Source of the DNA: Cytophagaceae bacterium
GTDB lineage: Bacteria; Bacteroidota; Bacteroidia; Cytophagales; Cytophagaceae
Assembly: GCA_025455005.1 (NCBI GenBank)
Contig: JALONH010000001.1
Span: forward strand, 277,590-341,589
Reading direction: 5' to 3'
DNA: 64,000 bases
A program made the translations under genes and the position numbers. Position 1 is the stretch's first letter, and every line of letters starts with the position of its first letter. Below, one piece after another: positions 27,879-37,114 of this stretch. A model generated the notes under the pieces. The model had not been told where the DNA came from. It saw only the letters and a program-made list of their open reading frames with translations, and ran no database searches.

Positions 27879-29282
27879 TTATGGTTTAATAAATATAGGT
27901 GCAGAAAATGCGGTAAATCCTGATTTTTCTGTATACTTTATACGATAGTATCCAAATGCGCCTGATTTTATTTTATAAAAATACCGGGCATCACCATCCT
28001 CATTTAGAGGAATGTTCTGAATCCAACGATAGGTTTTACCATCTACACTATATTCTATATCATACTCTTGAACACTCTTTGGCGATTCTGCATTCCATTG
28101 TAAAAATATTTTTTGACCACTGGTACGATAGTTTAATTGCAGGGTAGAAGAGGACAGGATTCGACAAGGAATAAAAGGAAAGATTTCGTCTGTGTGTGTT
28201 TCATAAAATGTTTTACATGCCATTTTAAAATCATCGAATGCACCGATACCATCGTAACCGTTATAGGACCAAAACATATGACCTGCATATTGATTGGTAT
28301 ACGCATGTTGAACTTTCTCCTCATTGGTATACAAGGTGTCACGGGTTAAATTACCGGGTTGTTCTCCTATTAAACATGGTTTATCCAATTGCCAATAGGA
28401 TAGAGGATAATTTAAATCGAAAGGATCGGAATGGGAAGCATTCATGTAATCATAATAATGTATTTGATAAAAATCTACATAAGCCGCTGTGTCCGGGTAC
28501 GAAGCTTGCAGTGCAGCATCGCTCCAAAAATTTCCTACAGCAGGTGCTACATCCGAGTTGTATTTCAATGCAGCAGACCCTGTAGTGACCATCTTAGAGC
28601 TATTTTTATGAATAGCAGCAGCAATCATAGCTGTAAATCGTTGCATCTCATATAAGGCTACTGTTTTATCTGTTTTATACGTCCAAATAGTATCCATCGG
28701 TCGATCTATAGCCCATTCCGGCTCATTAATAATTTCCCAAGCCAGTAAATTGCATTGGTTGTCATATCGCTTAACCATTGGAACCAACACTTTATCGATA
28801 TACGATTGGGTCTTTGTGGAGTCTTGAATTAAATCGTGGTGGGCTCCTGCATATTTACCGGCCGTAGCTCTTTCATCTTTACACATATCAAACGACCATA
28901 AACAAGGCATAATCAGTATGCCATGATTTTTAGCTAACAAAAAAATATGATCAAAGTTGCTGTAAAAATCAGCATCTACACCGGTTACATAACCATCTGG
29001 AGAAAACTCCGGAGTTGCTCTGCCATCTGTATGTATCCAAAGTCGAACGCAATTAATTCCATATTGACGACAACGGGAAAATAAACTGTCAAACCAAATA
29101 GGATCATAATTTGACCCCCATAAAGTATGATTTCCAATATCCCCTCCAAAGTTATTCCACGCAACATTTATTCCATTGATGAAAAAGGGTTTACCCTCGT
29201 ACTGGATTAAATGTGTTTGAGCAAAACCGGAATGAACACAGAACGAAAATAGTACCAGTAGTAACCAATGCTTTAAGGACAT
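27879..29282 (-). CDS. GH5-family glycoside hydrolase with C-terminal fibronectin-III-like domain
   Basis: A 467-residue secreted enzyme with signal peptide to about residue 21 (SGFAQ). The (beta/alpha)8 fold of glycoside hydrolase family 5 is seen: FFINGINVAWNNFGGD, NCVRLWIHTDG, acid/base E187 in WEIINEPEW, and nucleophile E307 in LIGEQPG. The C-terminal 90 residues (SGQKIFLQWNAESPKSVQEY) are fibronectin-III-like, probably a spacer. GH5 members cut beta-mannans, beta-glucans or related chains; the neighbourhood points to mannan. No T9SS tail is visible. It leads a leftward operon with the kinase gene, driven by the -7 element at 29305. Confidence 0.85.
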   Translation of the reverse strand: MSLKHWLLLVLFSFCVHSGFAQTHLIQYEGKPFFINGINVAWNNFGGDIGNHTLWGSNYDPIWFDSLFSRCRQYGINCVRLWIHTDGRATPEFSPDGYVTGVDADFYSNFDHIFLLAKNHGILIMPCLWSFDMCKDERATAGKYAGAHHDLIQDSTKTQSYIDKVLVPMVKRYDNQCNLLAWEIINEPEWAIDRPMDTIWTYKTDKTVALYEMQRFTAMIAAAIHKNSSKMVTTGSAALKYNSDVAPAVGNFWSDAALQASYPDTAAYVDFYQIHYYDYMNASHSDPFDLNYPLSYWQLDKPCLIGEQPGNLTRDTLYTNEEKVQHAYTNQYAGHMFWSYNGYDGIGAFDDFKMACKTFYETHTDEIFPFIPCRILSSSTLQLNYRTSGQKIFLQWNAESPKSVQEYDIEYSVDGKTYRWIQNIPLNEDGDARYFYKIKSGAFGYYRIKYTEKSGFTAFSAPIFIKP

Positions 29283-29592
29283 GTAAATGTAATGTTTAAG
29301 AGTTCAAAACTACATTAAAAAAATTGTATTTAAATAAGGTTAAATTAATTTTTTTAAATAATCTTATAATCACTTTAATTTGTACTAAATATGGTAAATA
29401 TATAATAATAATTATAAATATTATTTAAAAGTATTTATAAAATGCAATAATAAATTTAATTAATTCAATATATTAACTTGTTGTTTTTATTTTATGATAT
29501 GAAAATTATATTGTAAGTTTGACCCTTATAATTGTATTATTTGTATTTATTCGAATTAGCCTCCCTTGCCGTTGCGTTGATGAAGGGTGACC
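29283..29592. other. Divergent AT-rich control region of the mannan locus
   Basis: About 310 nt between the leftward GH5 gene and the rightward barrel/lipoprotein/mannanase operon. It holds the minus-strand -7 element (29305) and long stretches of A and T with little G or C (29330-29520). No gene is supported. The plus-strand promoter could not be fixed; TTTG at 29518 and TATTATTTG at 29535 are close but badly spaced. Confidence 0.55.
29305..29312 (-). promoter_or_regulatory. Bacteroidota -7 promoter element for the leftward GH5 operon
   Basis: On the minus strand TAGTTTTG matches TAnnTTTG exactly, 22 nt before the GH5 start. No clear -33 TTTG is seen at 19-21 nt. Confidence 0.5.
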
Positions 29593-31473
29593 ATGAGTAT
29601 GAAAAAAAATCTACCTTTTTATTGGATATACTTCTTGTTTTTGGCAGGAATCATCATTCCATTACCTGCTAATGCAGTTCGACCTGTAGGTGATTTTATA
29701 ACCTTTAGTGGTTATGTTCGATTAAATGCAACTTACCGAAATTTAACACAAAATTACACTTCCGGTGGCGCTTACACGCCTAAATCTATTATTTTAAATG
29801 GCGTTTATCCGGACGACCCTTTAGGGAATGGTTTGTATACAGGATATAGGGAGCCCCTCTTTATGCTTCAAATGATAGCGAAGCCTACCCGAAATACTTC
29901 GTTTGATATTGACTTTTTAATTGACAATCAATTAGCCGGAGAACTCTCTAATCCTAACAGTACATTATATCCAAAACGGATTCAAACGTATCGATTCTTA
30001 AATTTTACTTCTACAATAGAAAATAAATATGGCTTTTTTGAACTGAAAGCAGGGGGAGTGCTTTTCACTAGTATGTCTGTCGCTACGTTATGGAATTATG
30101 AATATAGAGATGATATGTTTGAACGCTATCCATGGGAATGGCAAACGAATTCGTATAAACGTTACGTAACGTTTTACGAGGATAAAAATATCGCTCGTGA
30201 TTCTCGTTGGGGAAGCGCTTCATTGCAAGGATTTTCACTTTCTGGTGTAGGTTTGCCGAAACGATTCCAATTCAAAATCGCCTACGGTAAAACAAATAAT
30301 GTAGGAGGATTTCAAAGCTTCTTAAATAATAACAACTCTAATATTTTAGCAATACAAGTACAAAAAAAGATAGCTACCCATCTGATGGGTATGAATTATT
30401 ACATTTCAAGAAATGTAATCAACGATAATTCTCTTCTATTAGATTATAGAAATATTGCTCGAGAGTTCATTTTATCTGCCGAAACAAAATGGAACTTTCA
30501 AAAATGGTCCGCTACAGCAGAAATAGGAACCGGTGCGGTAAGTAATCCTGTCGATGGACCTAATCAATGGGACCCACTTGTTATTACAAAATTTTCCTCT
30601 GCCAAAGGAATGTTTCCTTTTATCGCCAATGCTCAGATGTACTACATTGGCGCTAACGTTGTGAATTTAAATAGTGGGATATTAAATACCTCTAATCGGA
30701 ATATTCAAGCAGATTTCACTCAAGTTGATCCACAATATAATATTACAACTTTTGAAGGAGCTGTTACAGAGTTTGGTCAATTAGCAAATAATAGAAAAGG
30801 TATCAACCTTTCTATTGCTAAGGATATCAATGATTTAAAGGTGGTCGTGTCTCTTTCTTCCTCTCAAGAAATAGAACATATTTTTGATACTATAACCTAT
30901 CAACACCGATTAAATGGAATCAACCGTTCTCAGTTTTTATTCTATCGTAATGGTGTAGGTCCTTATCAACGTCAAATGAATACCTGGCGCAGGAGCTGGG
31001 AAAAAATCGCTATTACGGATTCAAACTCTACATCTTTAACATCCTTTAACCTTATAGATGTAGCCTTTAAATACAAGTTTGTATTAGGTAAAAAAGAAGT
31101 TATAGTATCGAATTATACCAACTATAATTCGGTTCAAGATCAATTGGCTGCATTGGCATACTTTAGTAATAAAGCCTACTTAAGAACATTGTACAATGAA
31201 TCCATGGTGTTCTATCCTGCACATCCTAAAGTCGTTTTAGTTGGTTTATTCGGAATTGAACGAAGTGTTGGTAATAGTCTTACTACCTTATCAGAGGAAG
31301 GGAAACCGGTGAACCAAACCGGCTATGGTTATGGTTTTGGTGTGGACTACGATATTAATAAAACAACCGGATTGTATTTCAGACAACGTTGGTATTCTTA
31401 CCAGGATAAAAATTTTGTACTTGACCGATTTAAAGGTTTTGAAACCAACTTGGAGTTAAAAATTTTCTTTTAA
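29593..31473 (+). CDS. Outer-membrane beta-barrel protein of the mannan locus (porin-like), 1
   Basis: About 626 residues. A signal peptide (FYWIYFLFLAGIIIPLPANA) is followed by FITFSGYVRLNATYRNLTQN and then alternating amphipathic strands through to the end, which closes with the barrel-like LELKIFF. No TonB box, plug domain or SusC feature is seen, so it looks like a porin rather than a TonB-dependent transporter. As first gene of the rightward operon it probably lets oligosaccharides cross the outer membrane; that role is inferred. The frame also opens at a GTG (29587); the ATG at 29593 or 29599 is preferred. Confidence 0.75.
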   Translation: MSMKKNLPFYWIYFLFLAGIIIPLPANAVRPVGDFITFSGYVRLNATYRNLTQNYTSGGAYTPKSIILNGVYPDDPLGNGLYTGYREPLFMLQMIAKPTRNTSFDIDFLIDNQLAGELSNPNSTLYPKRIQTYRFLNFTSTIENKYGFFELKAGGVLFTSMSVATLWNYEYRDDMFERYPWEWQTNSYKRYVTFYEDKNIARDSRWGSASLQGFSLSGVGLPKRFQFKIAYGKTNNVGGFQSFLNNNNSNILAIQVQKKIATHLMGMNYYISRNVINDNSLLLDYRNIAREFILSAETKWNFQKWSATAEIGTGAVSNPVDGPNQWDPLVITKFSSAKGMFPFIANAQMYYIGANVVNLNSGILNTSNRNIQADFTQVDPQYNITTFEGAVTEFGQLANNRKGINLSIAKDINDLKVVVSLSSSQEIEHIFDTITYQHRLNGINRSQFLFYRNGVGPYQRQMNTWRRSWEKIAITDSNSTSLTSFNLIDVAFKYKFVLGKKEVIVSNYTNYNSVQDQLAALAYFSNKAYLRTLYNESMVFYPAHPKVVLVGLFGIERSVGNSLTTLSEEGKPVNQTGYGYGFGVDYDINKTTGLYFRQRWYSYQDKNFVLDRFKGFETNLELKIFF

Positions 31474-33210
31474 ATGCTAAACACAACATACATGTTTACC
31501 AAATATATCCTTCGTTTTGTATTATTCTGTAGTCTAACCTATACTGCTCTTGCACAGTCGCCGGTTTATTTTACTGGTTACGGTAGGGCGTTAATAGATG
31601 ATAGTAGATTTTCATCTTCTTCGCCCTTTATAGAAAATGATACTACATCTGCGAAGAAAGCTCTAAGGGGTAATTTCATGTTTGATTTAGGAATTAACGT
31701 TAAACCGAATGATAATTTTAGGGTGAACACGATACTCAGAGTAAACAATCAGTTTGGTGGATTCTTTAGTACGGGTTCCGATTTACAATTCAGACAGGTT
31801 CAAATCGAAGGAGTGCTAGCTAAAAAAGTATCCTATGGCATTGGTGATTTAGATTTTGGACTAACCAAGTATACTTTGTACAATTCGTTTGATCCAACCT
31901 ATTCTCCGTTTGAAGCAGAAGCGATTAAAATCAGAAGAGATATTATGCACTATGAAAATTTTAATACCGAAAATAAATGGCGCTTACAAGGTGTTCGTTT
32001 AGGTACGGAATTAACGGCTCAAAAATACATTCAATCAGTTCGATTACTAGGTTTTGCTACTCGCATTATTCCATCTAATTTCATGAATACACCGGATAGA
32101 TTGTTATATGGTGGGAATATTCAAGTTGTTCAAAGTAAATACCTGACGGTAGGGGGGAATATAGCCGGTATATCGGATATTCAAGGGACCGTTATTGATA
32201 CTGTTGTATTCTATCAAAACAACGTAGTTACGGGTGAATATAAATTAAACTACGCTTCTAAAACATACCGGTACCAACTATTTGGAGAATTAGGTCGATC
32301 TTTTTATAATTTTAATAAAGTAGATCAACAAGTACAAGTGAAAACGACTGACGGATTTTTTGAAGCCGGTGCTCAATTGAAGCATCGTTACCATCCCTTT
32401 CAATTAATGGCATCTTATCGAGTAGTGGGTCCTGAATTTTATAGTCCGGGTGCTCAGACTAGACGGATTTATGATGATGGTACCCCTGGTTTACTTAACG
32501 ATGGTGTTAACGGTGTTGATTCAAGAAATCAAACTATTTACGATCGTATGACTGATCTCAACGTTTACAATCGTTCCATTGCCACTACCCTTATGTACTT
32601 TAATCCTATCTATAATAATGCTACTCCTTATGGAGCGGCTACACCAAATAGAAAAGGACTCACACTAGATGTAATGTATGGTAATAAAGATTCATTGTTA
32701 TATGCTTCTGCCAATGTACAAGTATTAAGTGAGGTATTGGGTGTTGGATTTCCTTCTAAACGTCAATTTATACTCGCTACCGGTGGGATAACAATAAATG
32801 TAAACAAGTGGATACAACGTGAACGATTATTCGCTTTAAGTACGGGTGTTCGATACGAGCAAACAAAAGGTTCTTCATCTGCTGATATAAATTTAAATTC
32901 TCTAATGTTAGATGCATCGCTTACGTATGAATGTCTTAGAAATTTTGATGTAATAGGAGGTATAAAGTATTTCACAGCATCCGGTAGTGATATAGTTAGT
33001 CTGAGAAATGATTTTAATCAAATTGTCGATTATAGTAGATTCAATGCAGATGTTCGTCAGAATATTTGGACAGGTGGTGTTCGATACCGTTTCAGTAAAC
33101 AAATGTTCTTTTCTGCAAACGTATTTGTTACATCTAATTCCGATGCCTTGGTTTCTTCAAACGGCTTTACTATACAACAATATTTCTTTAGTTATGTAAT
33201 GAAATTCTAA
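31474..33210 (+). CDS. Outer-membrane beta-barrel protein of the mannan locus, 2
   Basis: A 578-residue exported barrel with signal peptide ending in TYTALAQ. It begins FTGYGRALIDDSRF and continues with strand-like segments such as VNTILRVNNQFGGFFS and WRLQGVRLGTEL, ending FFSYVMKF with a terminal Phe. It starts directly after the stop of the preceding barrel gene and the next gene starts inside its stop, so the three are tightly coupled. It is probably distantly related to its neighbour: both open with a GY-R pattern and are barrel-like throughout. Another start at 31492 (MFTKYILRF) is possible. Confidence 0.75.
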   Translation: MLNTTYMFTKYILRFVLFCSLTYTALAQSPVYFTGYGRALIDDSRFSSSSPFIENDTTSAKKALRGNFMFDLGINVKPNDNFRVNTILRVNNQFGGFFSTGSDLQFRQVQIEGVLAKKVSYGIGDLDFGLTKYTLYNSFDPTYSPFEAEAIKIRRDIMHYENFNTENKWRLQGVRLGTELTAQKYIQSVRLLGFATRIIPSNFMNTPDRLLYGGNIQVVQSKYLTVGGNIAGISDIQGTVIDTVVFYQNNVVTGEYKLNYASKTYRYQLFGELGRSFYNFNKVDQQVQVKTTDGFFEAGAQLKHRYHPFQLMASYRVVGPEFYSPGAQTRRIYDDGTPGLLNDGVNGVDSRNQTIYDRMTDLNVYNRSIATTLMYFNPIYNNATPYGAATPNRKGLTLDVMYGNKDSLLYASANVQVLSEVLGVGFPSKRQFILATGGITINVNKWIQRERLFALSTGVRYEQTKGSSSADINLNSLMLDASLTYECLRNFDVIGGIKYFTASGSDIVSLRNDFNQIVDYSRFNADVRQNIWTGGVRYRFSKQMFFSANVFVTSNSDALVSSNGFTIQQYFFSYVMKF

Positions 33211-34241
33211 TGAAAGATTCTATGAAAAATATAATGTATTTCTTCTTTGCTGCTCTTATTTTGTTTCTTAATTGTAAACAATATAATCAAGAGTTTATAG
33301 GCGCCCCACTTGGAATAGCTACCGATAATTTTGAAGTAGTAGGCAATTCTTTTCAACCTAGTGCCCCCTCCGTGAATGTATTTAATCAAACCATGTATTT
33401 CCAATCGACCTTCACCGAAAATGTTTCTTGGACCATTAAATTGAAAGGTAGAACTTCTAGCGCTGTTAAAACTATAAAAGGAACTTCTCCTTTCTTAGAT
33501 ATGACAAATGCAATATGGGATGGCTCAGCTGATTCCCTTAGGTTGTTTTTACAGAATGAAACCATTGATGCAACTCTTACTGTTTTTGGATGGAGTAGTT
33601 CTTTGACAACATCGTTCACCTTAGCGCAAGGCCGAAACCATGGATTAGTATTGGGAAGATTTGAAAGCATCAATAAATTTAGTTCCATAAGTTTTCAAGA
33701 TACATATTTTTGGTTCTCTCAATTCGAAGCAAATGAAATGGTTTTTAATGATACTATTTTTGACGCATTCGCTCCACAAGGCAGACGAGCTTATCGTATT
33801 AATGGTAATGACGCCAATAATAGTTTTTATATAGGTAAATTAGGATTGAGTCCCGATCCTGCAAATTATTTTGCTGTAGGATCTTCGGTACCTACCGATG
33901 TCTATTTTAACTTATTTGTAAAAGGAGAAGGGGTAGCATCGAATGGCAAACTAGTTATAGAAACGTTTGAAGACGACAATCAAAACAATATCCAAGACTA
34001 TACAGGTGCTGAGGACAAGTATTCGTATGAAATATTAGTGAATTATGATGGTTGGAAATTGCATACCATTCGGTATAGCAATTTTAGTAAAGTATCTTCC
34101 GGTGGTAACAATAATAAAGAACCACATTTAATAAAGAACATTGGGTATTTCATAGCTCTCAATAGTTTGTCGGGAAGTAAAAATGTTAATGTATTAATTG
34201 ATTATCCTACTATTTCAGTGGGTGGTCCAATGGTCCCTTAA
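33210..34241 (+). CDS. Surface lipoprotein of the mannan locus, carbohydrate-binding-like
   Basis: A 343-residue lipoprotein with lipobox LFLNC at residues 18-22. The rest is beta-rich, with NVSWTIKLKGRTSSAVKTI near residue 70 and long segments that resemble jelly-roll carbohydrate-binding folds, such as YSYEILVNYDGWKLHTIRYS near 270-290. No SusD features or enzyme motif are seen. Its start overlaps the stop of the barrel gene by one base (TAATG). A glycan-capture role is inferred from context only. Confidence 0.65.
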   Translation: MKDSMKNIMYFFFAALILFLNCKQYNQEFIGAPLGIATDNFEVVGNSFQPSAPSVNVFNQTMYFQSTFTENVSWTIKLKGRTSSAVKTIKGTSPFLDMTNAIWDGSADSLRLFLQNETIDATLTVFGWSSSLTTSFTLAQGRNHGLVLGRFESINKFSSISFQDTYFWFSQFEANEMVFNDTIFDAFAPQGRRAYRINGNDANNSFYIGKLGLSPDPANYFAVGSSVPTDVYFNLFVKGEGVASNGKLVIETFEDDNQNNIQDYTGAEDKYSYEILVNYDGWKLHTIRYSNFSKVSSGGNNNKEPHLIKNIGYFIALNSLSGSKNVNVLIDYPTISVGGPMVP

Positions 34242-34246
34242 GGAGT

Positions 34247-34855
34247 ATGAAATATTATTCTGTAGTACTCATCGTTCTTCTTACCGCTTGTCGTTCTGTA
34301 CAATGGTCAGATGTATCTAGCTCTTCCTTTGATTCAATTGCGATCATTTCTGATTCAATACCTACACAACAATCGATACCTGTTCATTCTTATCATGGAG
34401 GTATCCTTTATGCGGATAGTTTAGTATTAGATAATTGGCATTCTTCCCATAATAATATCCTAATAGGTAAAAAGAAAGGAGAAATGGTCGTATTACTTCG
34501 AAATGTTGGTGTTGATTATGAGATGGTGTTTTCGCGATTTAGGCCTCTCGATATGTCGTCTATTGATGGCATTTACGTAAATGCAAGAGTATTAGGTTCA
34601 GATACAGTTCGAATAAGAATGGATTTAAAGGATTCGGATGGTTATGTCACAAATAATAATCCACAAGAGCATAAAATACTACCAAGTGATACGTACAAGG
34701 AGTATTTTTTTGAATTTAAAAATCATTGGATGCAGAACTGGCCTACTCGTCATGAGGTGAATACGAAACAAATTGTTGAAATGTACTTCAATTTCAATGG
34801 AGGAGGTCCGAATACGGAAGCGACAATATTAATCAAAGACATTAAAGTAAAATGA
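34247..34855 (+). CDS. Small lipoprotein with carbohydrate-binding-module-like domain
   Basis: A 202-residue lipoprotein; lipobox LLTAC puts the acylated Cys at residue 15. The C-terminal 110 residues resemble CBM-type beta-sandwiches that follow glycan-binding patterns: FRPLDMSSIDGIYVNAR, VRIRMDLKDSDGYVTN and ending ILIKDIKVK. It sits 5 nt after the preceding lipoprotein gene and 1 nt before the mannanase gene, so it may help dock the mannanase on its substrate at the surface. Confidence 0.65.
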   Translation: MKYYSVVLIVLLTACRSVQWSDVSSSSFDSIAIISDSIPTQQSIPVHSYHGGILYADSLVLDNWHSSHNNILIGKKKGEMVVLLRNVGVDYEMVFSRFRPLDMSSIDGIYVNARVLGSDTVRIRMDLKDSDGYVTNNNPQEHKILPSDTYKEYFFEFKNHWMQNWPTRHEVNTKQIVEMYFNFNGGGPNTEATILIKDIKVK

Positions 34856-34856
34856 T

Positions 34857-36164
34857 ATGAAAGGGTATATCTATTGGTCATTCCTGAGTCTATTCTTATT
34901 CTGTTCTCAATGTAAAATGGGCTCTAAGGATAATTTTGTACGTGTACAAGAGAACGCGTTAATATGTAATGGTAATCCTTATTATTTCATGGGTACAAAT
35001 TTTTGGTACGGTATGAATTTAGGAATGGAAGATTCTCTTGGTAATCGCGCTCGGTTAGTTCGAGAACTCGACCGACTTCAATCTCTTGGCATTACCAATC
35101 TTCGTATCTTAGGTTTGAGTGAAGGCCCAAATTCAGAACCTTATCGAATGTCACCAGCCGTACAAAATACACCGGGTAAATTAGAAGAAAGTGTATTGAA
35201 AGGACTTGATTTTTTATTGGTTGAAATGGCCAAACGGGATATGAAGGCTGTCATTTGTTTGGGTAATTTTTGGCCTTGGTCCGGAGGGTTTGCTCAATAC
35301 CTTGTGTGGAGTAAACGAATCGATTCTATTCCTTACCCACCTCCACATCCGGGAGGTACGTGGGATGGATACCAAACTACCACTGCTCAGTTTTATTCCG
35401 ATTCTGTTGCAATACAATATTACTACAATGCTATTCAGCAATTAATTCAACGAATAAATTCTGTATCTAAGCTAGCATATGTAGACGATCCTACCATTAT
35501 GAGTTGGCAACTTGCAAATGAGCCAAGAGGTATTACGAATGAAACGGCCTTTATACAATGGATTGATCAAACAGCCGCTTTTATAAAGTCATTGGATAAA
35601 AATCATTTGGTATCGCTTGGTTCAGAAGGACACACGGCTACCAAATATTGGTCCGGTACCGATTTTTTAAAAAATCACGAATCTAAACATATCGACTATA
35701 CTACGATACACATTTGGATAGAAAATTGGAGCTGGTATCAACCCGCTAATCATACTGCTACCTACACTAATGCACAAGTCATGGCACTTCGCTATTTAGA
35801 AGAACATTTACAATTAGCACAAAAATTAAATAAGCCATTGATTATTGAAGAATTCGGTATCGCTCGAGATAGTGGTAGTTTGGATCCGCTTAAAGATACC
35901 AAACAACGCGATGCATATTATTCCTGGTTGTTTGAGCAAGCATATACTAAAGCAGTAGAAAAAAAGGGAATTTCAGGAATTAACTTTTGGGCATGGGGAG
36001 GTGAAGGTAGACCTAGGTCTTTCCCTTGTTTATGGAAGCAAGGAGATGATTGGATAGGTGACCCCCCACATGAATTCCAAGGCTGGTATTCCGTTTACGA
36101 TAAAGATACTTCTACCCAAAAGATTATTAAAACATATGCATCGAAGTTTAATTCAATACAATAG
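34857..36164 (+). CDS. GH5 (mannanase type) endo-beta-1,4-mannanase, lipoprotein
   Basis: A 435-residue enzyme. The lipobox-like FCSQC puts the lipidated Cys at residue 19, so it is likely to face the outside from the outer membrane. Residues 32-420 are a GH5 mannanase-type barrel: FMGTNFWYGMNLG, LGITNLRILGLSEG, acid/base E222 in WQLANEPRG and nucleophile E332 in LIIEEFGIARDSG. The WQLANEPR form and the IHIWIENWSW loop are typical of subfamily 7 mannanases. It should cut internal beta-1,4-mannosyl bonds. It precedes the second kinase gene by 6 nt. Confidence 0.88.
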   Translation: MKGYIYWSFLSLFLFCSQCKMGSKDNFVRVQENALICNGNPYYFMGTNFWYGMNLGMEDSLGNRARLVRELDRLQSLGITNLRILGLSEGPNSEPYRMSPAVQNTPGKLEESVLKGLDFLLVEMAKRDMKAVICLGNFWPWSGGFAQYLVWSKRIDSIPYPPPHPGGTWDGYQTTTAQFYSDSVAIQYYYNAIQQLIQRINSVSKLAYVDDPTIMSWQLANEPRGITNETAFIQWIDQTAAFIKSLDKNHLVSLGSEGHTATKYWSGTDFLKNHESKHIDYTTIHIWIENWSWYQPANHTATYTNAQVMALRYLEEHLQLAQKLNKPLIIEEFGIARDSGSLDPLKDTKQRDAYYSWLFEQAYTKAVEKKGISGINFWAWGGEGRPRSFPCLWKQGDDWIGDPPHEFQGWYSVYDKDTSTQKIIKTYASKFNSIQ

Positions 36165-36170
36165 GAAGTA

Positions 36171-37067
36171 ATGGCTGTATCATATAAAATAGGGATAGAT
36201 TTAGGAGGTACAAAAATAGAAGGTGTATTGTTTGATGATCAATTAAACGAAGTGAAACGATATAGAGTTCCAACACCTCAATCGGACGGATACGAAGCTA
36301 TCTTACATGCTATACACCAATTGTATACTAAATTATCTCAAGACTTATCGGCTTCTACTTTTACCTTTGGAATAGGGACTCCCGGAGCGATCTCTTCTAG
36401 AACCGGTCGAATGAAAAATTCGAACACGTTATGTTTAAATGGTCAATTTTTGTTGCAGGATTTAGAACAACTTCTAAAACGACCAATAGCCATTCAGAAT
36501 GATGCTAATTGTTTTGCCATGGCGGAAGCAAAAGTAGGGGCGGGGAAAGGGTATGCTACTGTTTTTGGTGTTATTATGGGGACAGGATGTGGTGGAGGTA
36601 TTGTATGGAATGGGAATGTTCACACCGGCGTCCAATCTATTGCCGGTGAATGGGGGCATTCTACAATTAATTATGTAGACGGACCGTTGTGTTATTGTGG
36701 TAAGAAAGGATGTGTAGAAACGTATATCTCAGGTACAGGTCTTCAAAATAGATATAAAACATCATTTAAGAAAACCCTGATTGCAGAAGAGATCATTGCT
36801 GCCTATAAGTCTGGAGAGCCTCAAGCTACCACTATCATATTAAACTTTTTTGATAGCTTCGGAATCGCTATAAGTAACGTTATAAATATTATGGATCCGG
36901 ATGTCATCGTCTTGGGTGGAGGTTTGTCTAAGTTCTCTGATATTTATACGTTGGGAATTCAACATGTTCAAAAATATATTTTCAATGACGAACTTAAAAC
37001 TCCTATTGTTCAACATCAAATAGGGGATTCTGCCGGTGTTCTAGGCGCCGCACTTATCGGCGTTTGA
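36171..37067 (+). CDS. ROK-family sugar kinase, Mak (manno/fructokinase)-like, copy 2
   Basis: A 298-residue kinase, a clear paralogue of the one at 26920-27816 and the same length. Motifs: KIGIDLGGTKIEG, IQNDANCFAMAEAKVG, FGVIMGTGCGGGIVWNG, and the zinc motif CYCGKKGCVETYISGTG. It resembles E. coli Mak over most of its length, including MKNSNTLCLNGQ and GDSAGVLGAALIG near the end. It should phosphorylate mannose (or fructose) using ATP, giving the substrate for ManA encoded 47 nt downstream. Confidence 0.88.
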   Translation: MAVSYKIGIDLGGTKIEGVLFDDQLNEVKRYRVPTPQSDGYEAILHAIHQLYTKLSQDLSASTFTFGIGTPGAISSRTGRMKNSNTLCLNGQFLLQDLEQLLKRPIAIQNDANCFAMAEAKVGAGKGYATVFGVIMGTGCGGGIVWNGNVHTGVQSIAGEWGHSTINYVDGPLCYCGKKGCVETYISGTGLQNRYKTSFKKTLIAEEIIAAYKSGEPQATTIILNFFDSFGIAISNVINIMDPDVIVLGGGLSKFSDIYTLGIQHVQKYIFNDELKTPIVQHQIGDSAGVLGAALIGV

Positions 37068-37086
37068 GATAATCCAATCAATAAAC

Positions 37087-37094
37087 TATATTTA
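37087..37094 (+). promoter_or_regulatory. Possible internal -7 element for manA
   Basis: TATATTTA differs from TAnnTTTG at the last base and lies 20 nt before the manA ATG, in the 47-nt gap after the kinase gene. It could let manA be expressed apart from the mannan operon. Confidence 0.3.
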
Positions 37095-37114
37095 CCTTGT
37101 GTAAGCAATTTATT

